Below are positions 25,338 through 36,530 of a stretch of DNA of 64,000 nucleotides, piece after piece. The number at the start of each line of letters is the position of its first letter. Position 1 is the stretch's first letter. The DNA is from Cotesia glomerata (Eukaryota; Arthropoda; Insecta; Hymenoptera; Braconidae), in assembly GCF_020080835.1 (NCBI RefSeq), contig NC_058160.1, forward strand, positions 24,973,152-25,037,151, given 5' to 3'. Both the position numbers and the translations under genes were made by a program. The notes beneath the pieces are model-generated. The model was not told where the DNA came from, did no database searches, and saw only the letters and a program-made list of their open reading frames with translations.

Positions 25338-25408
25338 CGCTCATATATAATTTTTGAACCGATAGTAGTGTTGGAAATCTTCACCACATCAGAAAATTTT
25401 TACCCAAG
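25338..25408 (+). mobile_element. Family B fragment
   Basis: Contains CTCATATATAATTTTTGAAC and GTAGTGTTGGAAATCTT, internal family B sequence, followed directly by a B-like end CAGAAAATTTTTACC. The middle and left of the element are missing. Confidence 0.55.
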
Positions 25409-28268
25409 CATATATTATAACCACACATGAACATTTGCGCGTGATCGCTACGAGGTTGTTATGTTATGTTCATGTTAAAAAAAGGAGAACAAACATATTG
25501 TTTCAGAGAACTGCCACGAAAACCACGAATAAATACCCAAAGGCACGGTGAATATGTGAGTGCTTTGACAAAGTAGATCAGAAGCCGTTCATCCCCGGAA
25601 AACAGCGGTTGTGTCTGCGATGAACAGCGTGTACACAAGGGATGGTCACTTAACGAGCAGGACAAACGGTCACAAAACAACCGCCACTTTGCCTTTATCG
25701 CATGGACTCTTTGCCACCAACAACAACACACGCTCACCTCAAAGAAACTAAATTAATCGGCTTGTCCAAGCTGCTGCCATAAGTCTACTCTATTTCAAAG
25801 TGAATAAACATCTGATACATTTTATATTATTTTCATATTTTTAGTGACTTTCTTTGTTTTAACAGATTTAATATCAGACTACAAAGACAATCAAAATGTT
25901 ATCTTATAAGTCATGAGAAAAATAATTATCTTACTGAAATTTTTTTCAGTATCGAAAATTACTGTAATGCATAAATTTTTTTTCAACAGCTTTACATTTT
26001 GGTAAAAAGAGAAGTTTCTTCATTTAAAATAGCGAGAAAAATCAAGTGAAATTTTCGTTTTTTATTCAAGAGTTTTAATTTATTAATTTAAGACAGAACT
26101 TCTTCAGAAAAATGAATAAAATTTTGCAGGAAATATTTAGCTTAAAAACTTAAAATAAAATAAAATAAAAAATGATGAAGCTAACTTTGAATAATATTTT
26201 TTTCCAAAAAGTCCCCAAAAGATCAAAAAATAAAAAAAAAACATCTTGATTAGTAAATTTTTAGAAAAATTATAGTTTATTCAAGAAATAAAATGCATTT
26301 TTTTTCATTTGTAACTTTTTTCTCGTTGAGAAAAAAAATTAAAAATTTCATGAGAAACATTTTTAATAGGATAAAAAATGAGAAGAAATTTTCAACCAAA
26401 TCGAAAAATATAAAAATTGAATTTTTTTAAGGTTTCAAAGCAGAATATTGCCTTAAATCAAGTATTTTTTTAAAAGCGTATTGCAACATTTTTCCTCAAC
26501 AGATGTCATAAAAGTAACACAAGTTGTCACAAAACGATCAGCCCCTTTTTCCATAGTTTACCGTTAATTATTTGTACAATAACATTATTTACTTTGAAAA
26601 GTATGTTTCATCTATGACCGTAAAAAATCAGTTGTAAAGTTGTTTTGTTCTCATGCAGGAAACAAAAAGTAGTTATACATATAATTTACACTTAGTGTTC
26701 TTATACATTAGTGACAATAAAATGATAGGATGTCACAATGGTCGGTGCTTCCTCTGACATAATTTAAAGGTATTCAGTGGCGATGACTTTGGATTCGGTA
26801 AGTGTCGGTTGCAACAAAAGAAAAGACGTTGCAGGACGAAGACGTATGTCGCCCACAGCTAGCCCACAGTTAGTCGTTCGAGGAAGGTGGATAATACTTG
26901 GCGCAGAAAGAGGAGGAGATGGTAGAAGGTGGAAGGTGGAAGAAAACAGTAGTCCCTTGAGGCTCTGACAAGTGTGAGTGTCGATGCGGACCGATGGATG
27001 TCAAGGAGGATCTAAGAGACTTATGTGGTCGCTAAAGGAAGGTGCACCTTCCTCAATATATAGGTATAAGATGGTTCTACCGAGCGTGAAGAATCGTAAT
27101 GTCGCGCCACCACTGGATACGCACGCGAGGATATCATGCTTGATACCACGCCAACGATCGCGTAACACGTTACGCTCGCTTCTATCAAGAGCCATCACTA
27201 AAATTACATACATTCGTAATGCTTCTCCAACGCTTCGCGTGCACTCTTTTCAAAATTAATATTATGTCATTTTTTATTCTTGTCCTTAATTTTTTTTTAT
27301 CTAAATTTTAAACATACCTTTTAAATATTAATAAACATAGATACTTTGTTTTAATCATTATGTTTATTTAATTACGTTTTTCTATTATACAGGCTTATAA
27401 TAGAAAAACAAATTTTTCAACATCTTGCAAGCGTGAAAGACATATTATGTTTAATACGGGGGTATAACCGAAGCAAGTAGTAGGGGTCGACCCGCAGGTA
27501 AAATGAAAAAAATGGTCTTGACTCTTGACATTCTATACTTTTATAAATTTTTTCGTAAGATAAACAATTAAATTTTGGTCTTATGTTAACAACATCAATC
27601 ACAATTTCTTATTAATTTAAAACAGAAAAAAAATAGAGCAAAATATTTTCGTTCTTTACAGTATTTGATGGATATGAAGCATTCCATGTCTAATTGACCA
27701 CTATCGATTTCACTGAAAATGTTTGACTGTTTTCTGCCTCATTAAAAACTTTTCTCATCATTTTTTCAAATTTTTTTTATCCACTCAAAAAAAAATTCCG
27801 AATTTTTTAAAAGAAAGTCTTTTTTTATTCTTAAACAGTCATAAATTCGACTCTGGACAGAACTGCCACATAATATTATAAGTTCCCAGAGTTTAAGAAT
27901 TTTTAAAAGTTAAGTATTCGACTTTTTTATGTTACGTGAGATTGAAGGAAAACAGTAATTTGATTCTGATTTTGTGTTATGATTTTTGTCTTGATACTAC
28001 TTTTATTTCTTTTCATTTCTGTGCTTTTCTTAGATACTATTCTGATTAGAAAAAAAAAATATGCTCCTTAAATTCTAAATTCTATCAATGTGGATTTATT
28101 TACTAAACAATACTATTATAAATGTGAATATATATAATGTTCATGTATTTTGTTAATTTCCCATTCGGCTTATGAGGCCTTGGCATAACTTTATGATAAA
28201 TAAAAAAAAAAAAAAAACAAAATTTTATCTGAAAATCTGCCCTATTTAAGAAAAAAATTTTTTTAATA
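25409..28268. other. AT-rich DNA with GC-richer patches (25440-25760, 26760-27240)
   Basis: Both patches are open in overlapping frames: minus 25459-25737; plus 26777-26968 and 26978-27259; minus 27001-27213. None has an obvious family, and most lack a good start or splice site. A GTGAGC donor shape follows CTTTGAG on the minus strand at 25738. GGGTCGACCC, a 10-bp palindrome, is at about 27484. No gene is assignable. Confidence 0.35.
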
Positions 28269-28334
28269 TAAGGTAAAAGCCCCAATATATGATCATGTAC
28301 CAGTATATGATCATCTATTGGGGCTTTTACCTTA
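28269..28334. mobile_element. Miniature fold-back
   Basis: Outer arms AAGGTAAAAGCCCCAAT and ATTGGGGCTTTTACCTT are perfect inverted repeats of 17 bp. They enclose ATATGATCAT twice in direct order; ATGATCAT is itself palindromic. Total about 66 bp. It could fold as one hairpin. Confidence 0.75.
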
Positions 28335-30068
28335 CTTTTTGAAAAAAAAAAGAAAATTTATACAGATCCATTTTCAACGACTTTTTTTAGATTAAAAAAA
28401 ACCAGAAATTTTTCAATGGTCGGCATTTTTGGTTTTTCTCTTTACATAAAACTTAGATATTTTCTCCAAATCCTGTTACATTTTCAGAGTAGTTTTTATT
28501 ATTTTTTTTTCACTTGAAAAAAAAAATTTCCCTTCATTATTAAATTTGTTTACACTACAGTTGATAGTAAAATTATATACACAAACAATGTGTTGCCTAA
28601 TGAGAAAATAAACATCCACTTATTTGTTAGCTTAAAAACTTTTTTTACTCATATATTACATATTTTTCTGGTGTTTCGTCAACACGAACACGTATGCATT
28701 GATGGTGGTCCCCTCTTAAATTTTCTAACTACATAGTACCATAGTATTATATCATTTTCTCTATATCCGGCGTAACGAGCCCAAAATTAATAGTCACAGA
28801 CCGTCGACAGGAAAATCGTTTCTACACCGGTTTCCTTTATTCTTTCTATTTCATTTTTTCGTTCCGGGCTAACCAGAAAATAAAAGCGCACGCGCCGGCT
28901 TTTATAAATAAGGGAATTAAAAAGTGAAATATATCCCTAATTATTTCTAACATACAATATCCATATATTCTTGGTATGATTATAAAAAATTTATCTGAAT
29001 AAACGGCTGTGTAGAAAAACACACAACGATTACTAAATATTGGTATTCGTCGAAAAATTTAAATAAAGATGTCCATAATTTAGCTTCTCTATTAAATTAT
29101 AATATATCATTATTATTATTAACTACGAATTTGGCTGTTAAAACAGACGCATGCTACACTACACATTTGAGGTTTTAGAATCCGTTAAAATATGACGGTA
29201 AAATGTGGTAGAAATAGCGTGAGCACGTCAAATTACACAATAAAAAACAATAATACGTGTAGAAAAAAAAGATATATTGACGGATGTGCGTAAAAATTAA
29301 GGCACACAGAGAATTTTGAGAGCGACACTTGATTATAAACAACAGAACATAGAATTTATTATGTATATAAATTGCATAAGCAGGAAGCTCTTTATATTAG
29401 ACACGTAGCACGTACGTCTTTAAAATCGGCATGTCCAGTTGATGGTGATGGTTTTGGTGTCTCACCATCTGCTGTTCGCGCTACTGAGTGGTCAACCAAT
29501 ACAACAATAATGACTCGTCCGGACTTTGCGTGCCACAACAATCCATCCGACAATATAAATGACTCTTCTAGTATCTCTTCTGTCCACAATGAAACAGTCT
29601 GGTGTTATGTGGTTTATTTGTGGGCACTGGACGACATAGCCAACAATAACTATCGTAAACTGATAGAAAAAATAGCTTGACTAAAAATAATAGTCGTCAA
29701 ATGAAATTATTTTTAAGAATAAGGACTGTTTTACTTCAAAAATTTATTTCTTTGATTTTGATATTCTAGGATTTAAATATTTGTATCTTTGGTCGATAAC
29801 TAAAAGAGTTTCAAAGCAAATCGGTATTATTTTTAATTAATTACATTACATTTATATTTAAAAAGAAGAAATTATCGGGAGCAATATTAATGTATCTTCG
29901 TGAAAAGATGTTTTATTAGAGTCAAATTTCGTCAGAAAATTTTTTACTTATCCAAAAGTTATAGCTTGTTTATTCATGAAAGGATTCCTTGAATATTTTA
30001 AAACAAAATTCGAACTATAAAAAGAAAACTTTTCTTAAATCAAACAATTTTTTTCAGGGCATATTATA
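28335..30068. other. Noncoding DNA with a promoter-like patch
   Basis: A GC-richer patch at 28680-28930 ends in GCGCACGCGCCGGC followed by TTTTATAAATA, which resembles a TATA box. The plus strand of 29339-29680 is open for 113 codons without an upstream ATG, and its minus strand (29392-29589) is also open. Neither is recognised. The rest is AT-rich. Confidence 0.35.
29339..29680 (+). CDS. Possible exon-like open frame, unrecognised
   Basis: Open from a TAA at 29336 to the TGA ending at 29680. The only in-frame ATG is internal (before TRPDFACHNNPSDN). Composition is mixed and moderately protein-like. There is no polypyrimidine acceptor at its start and no homologue comes to mind. The opposite strand is open over much of it, which weakens the case. 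Confidence 0.13.
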   Translation, partial: TTEHRIYYVYKLHKQEALYIRHVARTSLKSACPVDGDGFGVSPSAVRATEWSTNTTIMTRPDFACHNNPSDNINDSSSISSVHNETVWCYVVYLWALDDIANNNYRKLIEKIA

Positions 30069-30484
30069 CCGTGAAAAATTTTTTTATATAACCTGATGAT
30101 GTGTCCATAGATGACCTATATCAGAAAATTTTATTTTTTCTGAAAATTGATACATGGCCTGATATGAAAATTGTTCATATCAGGCTGGATATATCTTGAT
30201 ATACTCATATGTAATTTGTCGATTTAAAATAATTTTAAAAATTGTCTCCTGACAAGAGAGTTAGTAAGTTTGAAGTATTAAATTCTAATAAATAAATATT
30301 AATTGTAGTTCTCTTTTAAAAAGTTTATCTGTAATTGATTTTTATTTTAAACTACCAAATCAATTTTTGTTTAAAATGACATGTTAATGTCTGTCCACAT
30401 TAATAGAAAAAATAAAAAATTGATAAATTATATTTTTTTCTCATGTATAGCCTGATATGGCCATATAAGAAAATTTTTTCACGG
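30069..30484 (+). mobile_element. Family B MITE, copy 3 (near full length)
   Basis: Starts CCGTGAAAAATTTTTTTATA and ends AGAAAATTTTTTCACGGG, good terminal inverted repeats. The interior has the B landmarks CTGATATGAAAATTGTTCAT, GACAAGAGAGTTAGTAAG, AATGACATGTTAATG and GCCTGATATGGCCATAT. No coding capacity. Confidence 0.85.
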
Positions 30485-31390
30485 GATACGCAGAGGTGAA
30501 TGTTTTGCAGCGTATATATTACTCTTCATACTCACATTATACAATCGACGAATATTCATATTCTTCAGCTATAATGCCTATGAAGATAATTATTATAATA
30601 ATGACAAGAAAGCGTGGTGCGTGACACAATGTTCCGACAATTTTATACGCCCTCGTCCTTTCTTGTATACCTTATTTTCTTTTTCTCTTTATTTTTTCAT
30701 GTATATACTTACGTTTGCGAAACTTTTCACTGTGACAATTCAAATAACTATCTTTGACGAATATCATTTAATGTACCCAATCTTTTGACGACAGTTGAAA
30801 TTGCACGACAGGTGGATGGTACATGAGAAAATGTCATGGACCGAAAATTTAACAATGCACTCTTCAGTTAATCTTTTGCAATTTCGTACTTTTTGTCATT
30901 TCTGTTGTCCGCTTTGGGGAGACAACTGAAAGAACAAGAAAGCATGTCCGAAGTGTACCGGACGGATGTGGTATCTTGAATATGACATTCAGTTTGGGTG
31001 CTTCCGTAAAAATTAAAAATGATTTGACGCCCTGAAGAAAATAAAAATTCAAGTTCCAGATGTTAAAATTGCACACTAAAAGACAATACAGGCGAGCAGG
31101 ATATTCTCTAATTTGTAAGGAAGTGTGGTGAGCCTGTGAAATTAATAATAAAAGAAAAAATGAATCAAAACTTCAACAATATGGTTTCTTATTGAAGCAT
31201 CTTTGAATACACAAAGTTAAAGAAAAGGAAGTCTTTTGCCAATTCTGTGGTCATAATCTGCTGCTTAATCCTTTCAAGCTTGTCGTCATTGAAGGTAGTA
31301 GTTTTAAGATTCCCTTCCGGTTTGGTGTGTTGTCTATTCTATTATTTTACGCATGAAAAACATCAAGCGTAATTTCCAATTAGTAGAACA
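30485..31390. other. AT-rich noncoding DNA
   Basis: A short GC-richer patch is at 30890-30990 and its minus strand (30864-31076) is open for 70 codons. No family or splice context is recognised. Confidence 0.45.
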
Positions 31391-31528
31391 GAATAGTATA
31401 TTACACTACAAGGGCCGAAAGTTGAATTTTCGGCCCTGCGCGTCATTATGCCCGAGGCGAAGCCAAGGGCATAATGACGCGCAGGAACGAGATGTCAACT
31501 TTTGGGCCGTGTAGTGTATACGATTTTT
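31391..31528. mobile_element. GC-richer hairpin element with GCGAAGC tip
   Basis: The outer ends are AATAGTATATTACACTAC and GTAGTGTATACGATTTTT. Inside is a perfect 19-bp stem (31435-31453 with 31467-31485, CCTGCGCGTCATTATGCCC). Its 13-nt loop contains GGCGAAGCC, itself a mini-hairpin with a GAA triloop. A second stem, AGGGCCGAAA / TTTCGGCCCT, sits to its left. The same outer ends and the cgaGGCGAAGCC core recur in the palindrome at 36941-37398, so this is a family. Confidence 0.8.
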
Positions 31529-31592
31529 CTTCATAGCCGGTCGAAAGTACGTTATTAATTTTATTTTTTTTAACTTTAAATGTTGATAAGTA

Positions 31593-31668
31593 TGTTTTGA
31601 TGCCTGCCCCGACATTTGCGGCACGAGAGAAGCGAGTACTGCTGGTCGTGAGGGCAGGCATCAAATAC
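31593..31668. repeat. Short fold-back next to the hairpin element
   Basis: Arms TTTGATGCCTGCCC (31596-31609) and GGGCAGGCATCAAA (31652-31665) pair perfectly over 14 bp, with weaker pairing outside. The loop contains GGCACGAGAGAAGCGAGTAC. It is GC-richer than its flanks and may be part of the same insertion as 31391-31528. Confidence 0.65.
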
Positions 31669-31701
31669 ATTCGAAGAGTCAAGTCTGGTCATATTTTTTA
31701 A

Positions 31702-31996
31702 TACACTGAGAAAAAAAAATACTTTTATCAAGAAAATTTTCTTGATACAAGAATTCATGTTCTTGAAAATTTTCAAGAATATATATTTTAGCTCAAGAAC
31801 TAGTTAAATTGATTGAAATAATTTTCACTTAATTTAAATCAAGCTATTCTCTTGTTTATCTATTATTCAAAGATAAATATTGATGCTCTTCTCTTCAGAA
31901 ATTAATAATTAAGAATAATAGAATATTTGATCGTCATCGAATTTCTTGTATCAAGAAATTGTTAATTGAGTAAAAGCATTTTTTTTTCTCAGTGTA
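31702..31996 (+). mobile_element. Family C MITE, copy 1
   Basis: The ends TACACTGAGAAAAAAAAATA and GCATTTTTTTTTCTCAGTGTA (final 12 bases TTTCTCAGTGTA) are inverted. The interior has TTGAAAATTTTCAAG and TTATTCAAAGATAAATATTG. It matches 47996-48230 in reverse complement over most of its length. Confidence 0.85.
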
Positions 31997-34159
31997 ATAA
32001 ATTAATTTCATTTTATCAAAGATGTATTATTCATTTTCATTAACTTAACAAATTATATTAGTTATTATAAAATTTATAAAACAAAACATATTATAAGCTA
32101 AAAACTCTTATTGCGTTTTTTTTATCGTTTTCATTTTCAATTGAATGATCACAATTATTAATAATACTTTCATAAAAAACACAGTTTTCAAACTTGATAT
32201 TAGAGCAATTAAAAATCACATCTCCGCTAAATGTATAGTTTTGATAATTCATAATTTGATTATTCAAATTTAAATTTGTAGATAAGCATTCTAACGATGG
32301 TTTATTGGTAGGAGTATTGAATTGACTTTAATAGTACTTTGATATTAAATTAACAGACGACAAAACAACATTAATAATTATTATTAAGGTTGAAGGTAGC
32401 AACAGAAATGACAGCGGTTAACGATTTATTATAGCGACAGAATAAATAGTCCCTAGTTGCGAGTGTAATTACGCATGAGAAATTTTTTCCTCCCGCTGTT
32501 ATAGAGAGCGCGCGTGTACTTCTCACAGGGAGTAAATTTTAAACTTTCATTCCTGCCATTAGAGAGGAAAGTACGTACTTTCGACCGAGGTATGAAGAAA
32601 AATAATATTTTATATCTATCAATCATATATGACTGTCATTTGGTTTTTATTTATCATCAATTACACCCATAACCGTAACATTTGAACCATTAAGAAAATA
32701 TTATTTGTGATGTTTGATATAGAACCAAAATTCTGAATAATTTATTTTAACAAAATTCTTGAATTTTAATGTTCAGTCGAAATTATTTTTTTGAATCACA
32801 AATTTTTTTGTGATATATTACATAAAAGATGGAGATGATGAATTTCGAACTTTAAATCTTGAGCAGACAAAAATCAGCAAGTAATATAATGCTGAATAAA
32901 TTATTGCTCGAGCAATATCTTTATAAGTCGATAAAAATCAGTGATACGCACAACAATCTTAAGCATTGTTTCAACTCAAGAAAAAAAACACTGTATATTT
33001 TTCGGATGACTTGCTTGAAATCGTTAAAGGCTATCATATTTACAGTATTGCATTGTATGCGCTTAATCTCATGCATTGTAATCTTAAGTCATCATAACTG
33101 ACGTTCTTATATTAATTAGTGTATACCAACCAGCCATTATTATGAAATGAAAGTTTTGATAAAAGATATGAATTTTTTTTTTAAGAAAAAAATGTTTTAT
33201 TTTTTGCAACAAAATTATCGGCTAAAATTTTTTTTCAATAAAATAATTTTATCAAAAAATTCAGTTTTAAATTTTATTCATAAATCAAAAAAATTGCTTG
33301 AACATTTTTTCCATATCATTACAGTAATTTTCTTGAACATTACATTTAAACCGGACAATTATAACACTTAAAGCTTCACTTAATTTTACTGCAATATACT
33401 TTACCTCATAATCAATCCTGCTTTTTTAAAACTACATTTAACTTAATGATAATTAATATCTACAATTTCATTAATATTTTTTTCCAAATAACAAAAAAGC
33501 AGTAATTTTCAAATCAATTAACCGTGTCGAATGACAGATCTCGTTTTTTGCAAGGATTTATAATCATATCCAGCTCGTGCACGCATTTGAAATTCTCAGA
33601 CAATTATAAAGTCATTTACGTCAATTGAAATATACATATATGCGTACAATCTTTTTCATACTCTTTTTAAATCTTACACGAGCGTCTTCTTGTTACTTCA
33701 TATCCATATTACATTGATCCTTTTATATTTTTTTTTCATTCAGGATAAATATAAGTATACTCTTTGCAATTTACTCCGCAAAATCTGCATTTCACTCAAC
33801 TCAACCCGATCCGATCAACTCAATTATATATGCTGAGAATATTATCGTGTATTTATATTTATGAATATGCATATTAACAGTGATACCTTGATGAACATCA
33901 CACTATCACGCAAACCTTAATATATTATTTTTTATTCAACGTGTTAATTAATCATTAAACCCGCCATGTTAACTATTATTTATTTTCTTTCTATGATGAA
34001 TTATTACTAAAGATATCAGTACATACCAATACCCATGCAATTATTTTCTGAAATGGCCACATATAAAAATAAAAAATATATCTATGATCATTTTTTTAAT
34101 TTTTTATTCCTTAAAAAAATATATACGTCAAAAAAAATATTTTATTATTCAAAAATTAT
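31997..34159. other. AT-rich noncoding DNA
   Basis: A minor GC-richer patch at 32440-32600 contains GAGAGCGCGCGTG. Open frames (32859-33101, 33147-33371) are lysine/phenylalanine-rich, as AT-rich DNA would give by chance. Nothing is supported. Confidence 0.5.
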
Positions 34160-34701
34160 ATAATAGTTATTTAAACTAATAATTAATGTCAAATAAGCTC
34201 TTAAAAGAGTCAAAAGAATGATTTTTATTTTGTTACTTAATTTCTTTTTTTTTTTTTTTTTTTTAAATCTTTATTTGATATTTATAATTTACAAGTTACA
34301 ATTTTGTTGTACATTGTATGCAAGATTTATAATTAATTTTGGTTCCCGTTTGTGCAACATAACCCACTGGATAATAGATTTATTTATATTATAATAAAAT
34401 TAAGTAGTTTGACTAGAAGCTGAACTGTTTTATTTAGGGAAAAAGAAAGATAAAAAAAAACCCTATGTAAATACTTAATTTCTCAAATTTAACTCTCTTA
34501 TAACGAGACGATTCAGCGATCATTCGCCGCCTATCGGATTTTTAAAAAACTATTTTTGATAAAAATTTATATTTGGATATATATGACCATATAAGGCCTG
34601 ATATAGGCTAATCAAGTCGTGTTAGGACATATTGAACAGAGTAAAGCCAAAAATGTCTATCAAGCAATATATGGACCTATCAGAAAATTTTTTCACAGGT
34701 A
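34160..34701 (-). mobile_element. Family B MITE, copy 4 (reverse), interrupted by a retro-insertion
   Basis: It reads as reverse B: AATTAATGTCAAATAAGCTC on the left, then ACTCTCTTATAACGAGACGA, TTCAGCGATCATTCGCCGCC, the ATATGACCATATAAGGCC block, and ATCAGAAAATTTTTTCACAG at the right. The retro-insertion at 34246-34471 splits it. The left edge is approximate. Confidence 0.7.
34246..34471 (-). mobile_element. Polyadenylated retro-insertion (5'-truncated LINE, SINE or retrocopy)
   Basis: On the minus strand the insert ends in AATAAA, a few bases, then about 20 A residues (poly-T at 34245-34264 on plus). It is flanked by a 12-bp duplication, TACTTAATTTCT, at 34234-34245 and 34472-34483. Joining the flanks restores continuous family B sequence, so other B copies act as related empty sites. 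About 226 bp long, with no Pol III boxes visible. A minus-strand frame ends IIQWVMLHKREPKLI...NCNL then TAA, 20 or so bases before the poly(A) signal; its origin is not recognised. Confidence 0.75.
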
Positions 34702-36316
34702 CCTTTTTCAATCCTCCATACATTTATATTCTATGCATAATTATAAACATATAATCGAAGTACGAACAACAAACGTATGAATTTCCTCTTTGAACTCTTT
34801 AATTACATCAACAACCTGAGCACATCTGCGTCTGTGTGAAGCACACAAGGTAATTGTAGTTTTGCAACCATCTATTTCTCTCGAACGGAAAACCCTCACT
34901 AAAACGCGGAAGGGCTTTCAACCTGCAATCGCGAGTAGAGGGAAACAATGCGATCTGGACATATTGCCAACCATCCGGGTTATTCTGATTTAAATTTTCG
35001 CATTTTAACCTCTCTGCTCGGTTTTCTGTCCATTTGTGTCATAACACTAGTATATCATATTTGTTTTCAATTGTGGTGTATACACCCGCATAACCATTCA
35101 CTGCAATAACTGTGTAATTCATTTCACGTACATACATAATAATTAATAACTTATGATTTATGCTTCATTATAATTTATAATTATTGAAAGCACTTTTTTA
35201 ATTTCATAATTTAAAGCCAATTCAAAGCAAATATTTTATTTAGTTCTGCGCTCTTGGTAAATAAAATTGAACAATAAAAATGTGCTTACATATGTCATGA
35301 TAAAGTTAAATGAAAAAAAAAAACAACTCGAACAATTAAAGGCCATTAAAAATAAATTTTCTAATAAATTCAAATGTCCACTATAAATTGTCATAGTCAT
35401 AATATTTCTTTCGGCATTATATACACTAACAATAAACGTTATGTTCTTTTATTCCCAGCGATTGAATTAAACTAAACGTGTCTCTCATGACAGAAGAATG
35501 GAAATCTCAAAGTCGCAGCACCCACAATATAAAACGACATCAATGTAACATCCGGGCATAAGACACTACTCGAGAGGGTGCCAGATAAATAACCCCAGCT
35601 TGGATTGCGGGGGTGCTCTATTATTTTCAATAGTTTATTTTGTAGTTAAAATTTTTAATCAAATACGTTGATGTACATCGACATGACTTTTATTCACATG
35701 TGTACCTTGATATCAGTCTTCATACATGTATAGATAGTAATCATGAGGATTGGAAGTGTTTCATTGTCGTGTAGGCACGCGCATCATACGAGAGCTGGCT
35801 TTAAAATGAAAAGGTAATGACTTGTGACCGGAGATCATTTGGAGTGGCCATATCCACCAGTAAACACACAATACCCATTGTTGACCGACACGGTCACGCT
35901 TCGCGGGGGAATGACGTTCGAGTTTTGGGGATCATTGATTTATTTTCGGTATAAAATACTCCACATTACTGTGGAGTTATATACCTACACATTTCTGGGG
36001 ATTAACTCCCCCGCTTTTTGATGTGAAGAATATTTTATTATTTTAAAAAATTTTTTGTATTTTTAAGCTTATATCACTGAAATTAATAAAGTCTAGAAAA
36101 TCTTTTCTTTCATAATTTTTAATAAAATTTTTATTTTTTCATCAACATCCAACTAAATATTTTTTGATCAAAACTAACAAATGTATCAAAGTATAAATAA
36201 TATTTTTATTATTTCGAAGACATTATTGCTTGATACAAAATATCAAGTAATATTTAATCATTTTGTATATTATTAATAGTTGTTGATGTTAAAAAAAAAA
36301 AGTTTTTTCAAACTAC
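34702..36316. other. Noncoding DNA with GC-richer patches and a TATA-like site
   Basis: GC-richer patches are at 34800-35010 and 35560-36010. In the second, CGGTATAAAATACTCC at about 35948-35963 resembles a TATA box and is followed by the hairpin CTCCAC-ATTACT-GTGGAG. The frame 35824-36021 is open for 65 codons but starts with GTG and has no family. No gene is assignable. Confidence 0.35.
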
Positions 36317-36530
36317 ACGGAAAAAGAACAATGGAAAAATTACAGCTTACAGTACAATGTATTAAAGTTGAGCGCTTCAAACAAAAAACTAGAAAAATTA
36401 CAGTTTGGAAATAAAAGTTCTTACAAACTCTGTAAAAAGTAAATTTCAAAACTGTAAAAATAAATACTTGACATTTTATTTTATGAAAATGTTATTTAAA
36501 ACTATAATTTTTAAATTGATTTTTTTTCTG
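36317..36530. mobile_element. Possible MITE K
   Basis: Begins CTACACGGAAAAAGAACAAT and ends AAATTGATTTTTTTTCTG, loosely inverted. Contains several GAAAAATTACAG / AAACTGTAAAAA repeats. It abuts the next element directly. The ends are imperfect and this is the only copy. Confidence 0.35.

Noticed and set aside
34245..34264. Poly-T tract as a simple repeat
   Set aside because: The upstream polyadenylation signal and the 12-bp flanking duplication show it is the tail of a retro-insertion.
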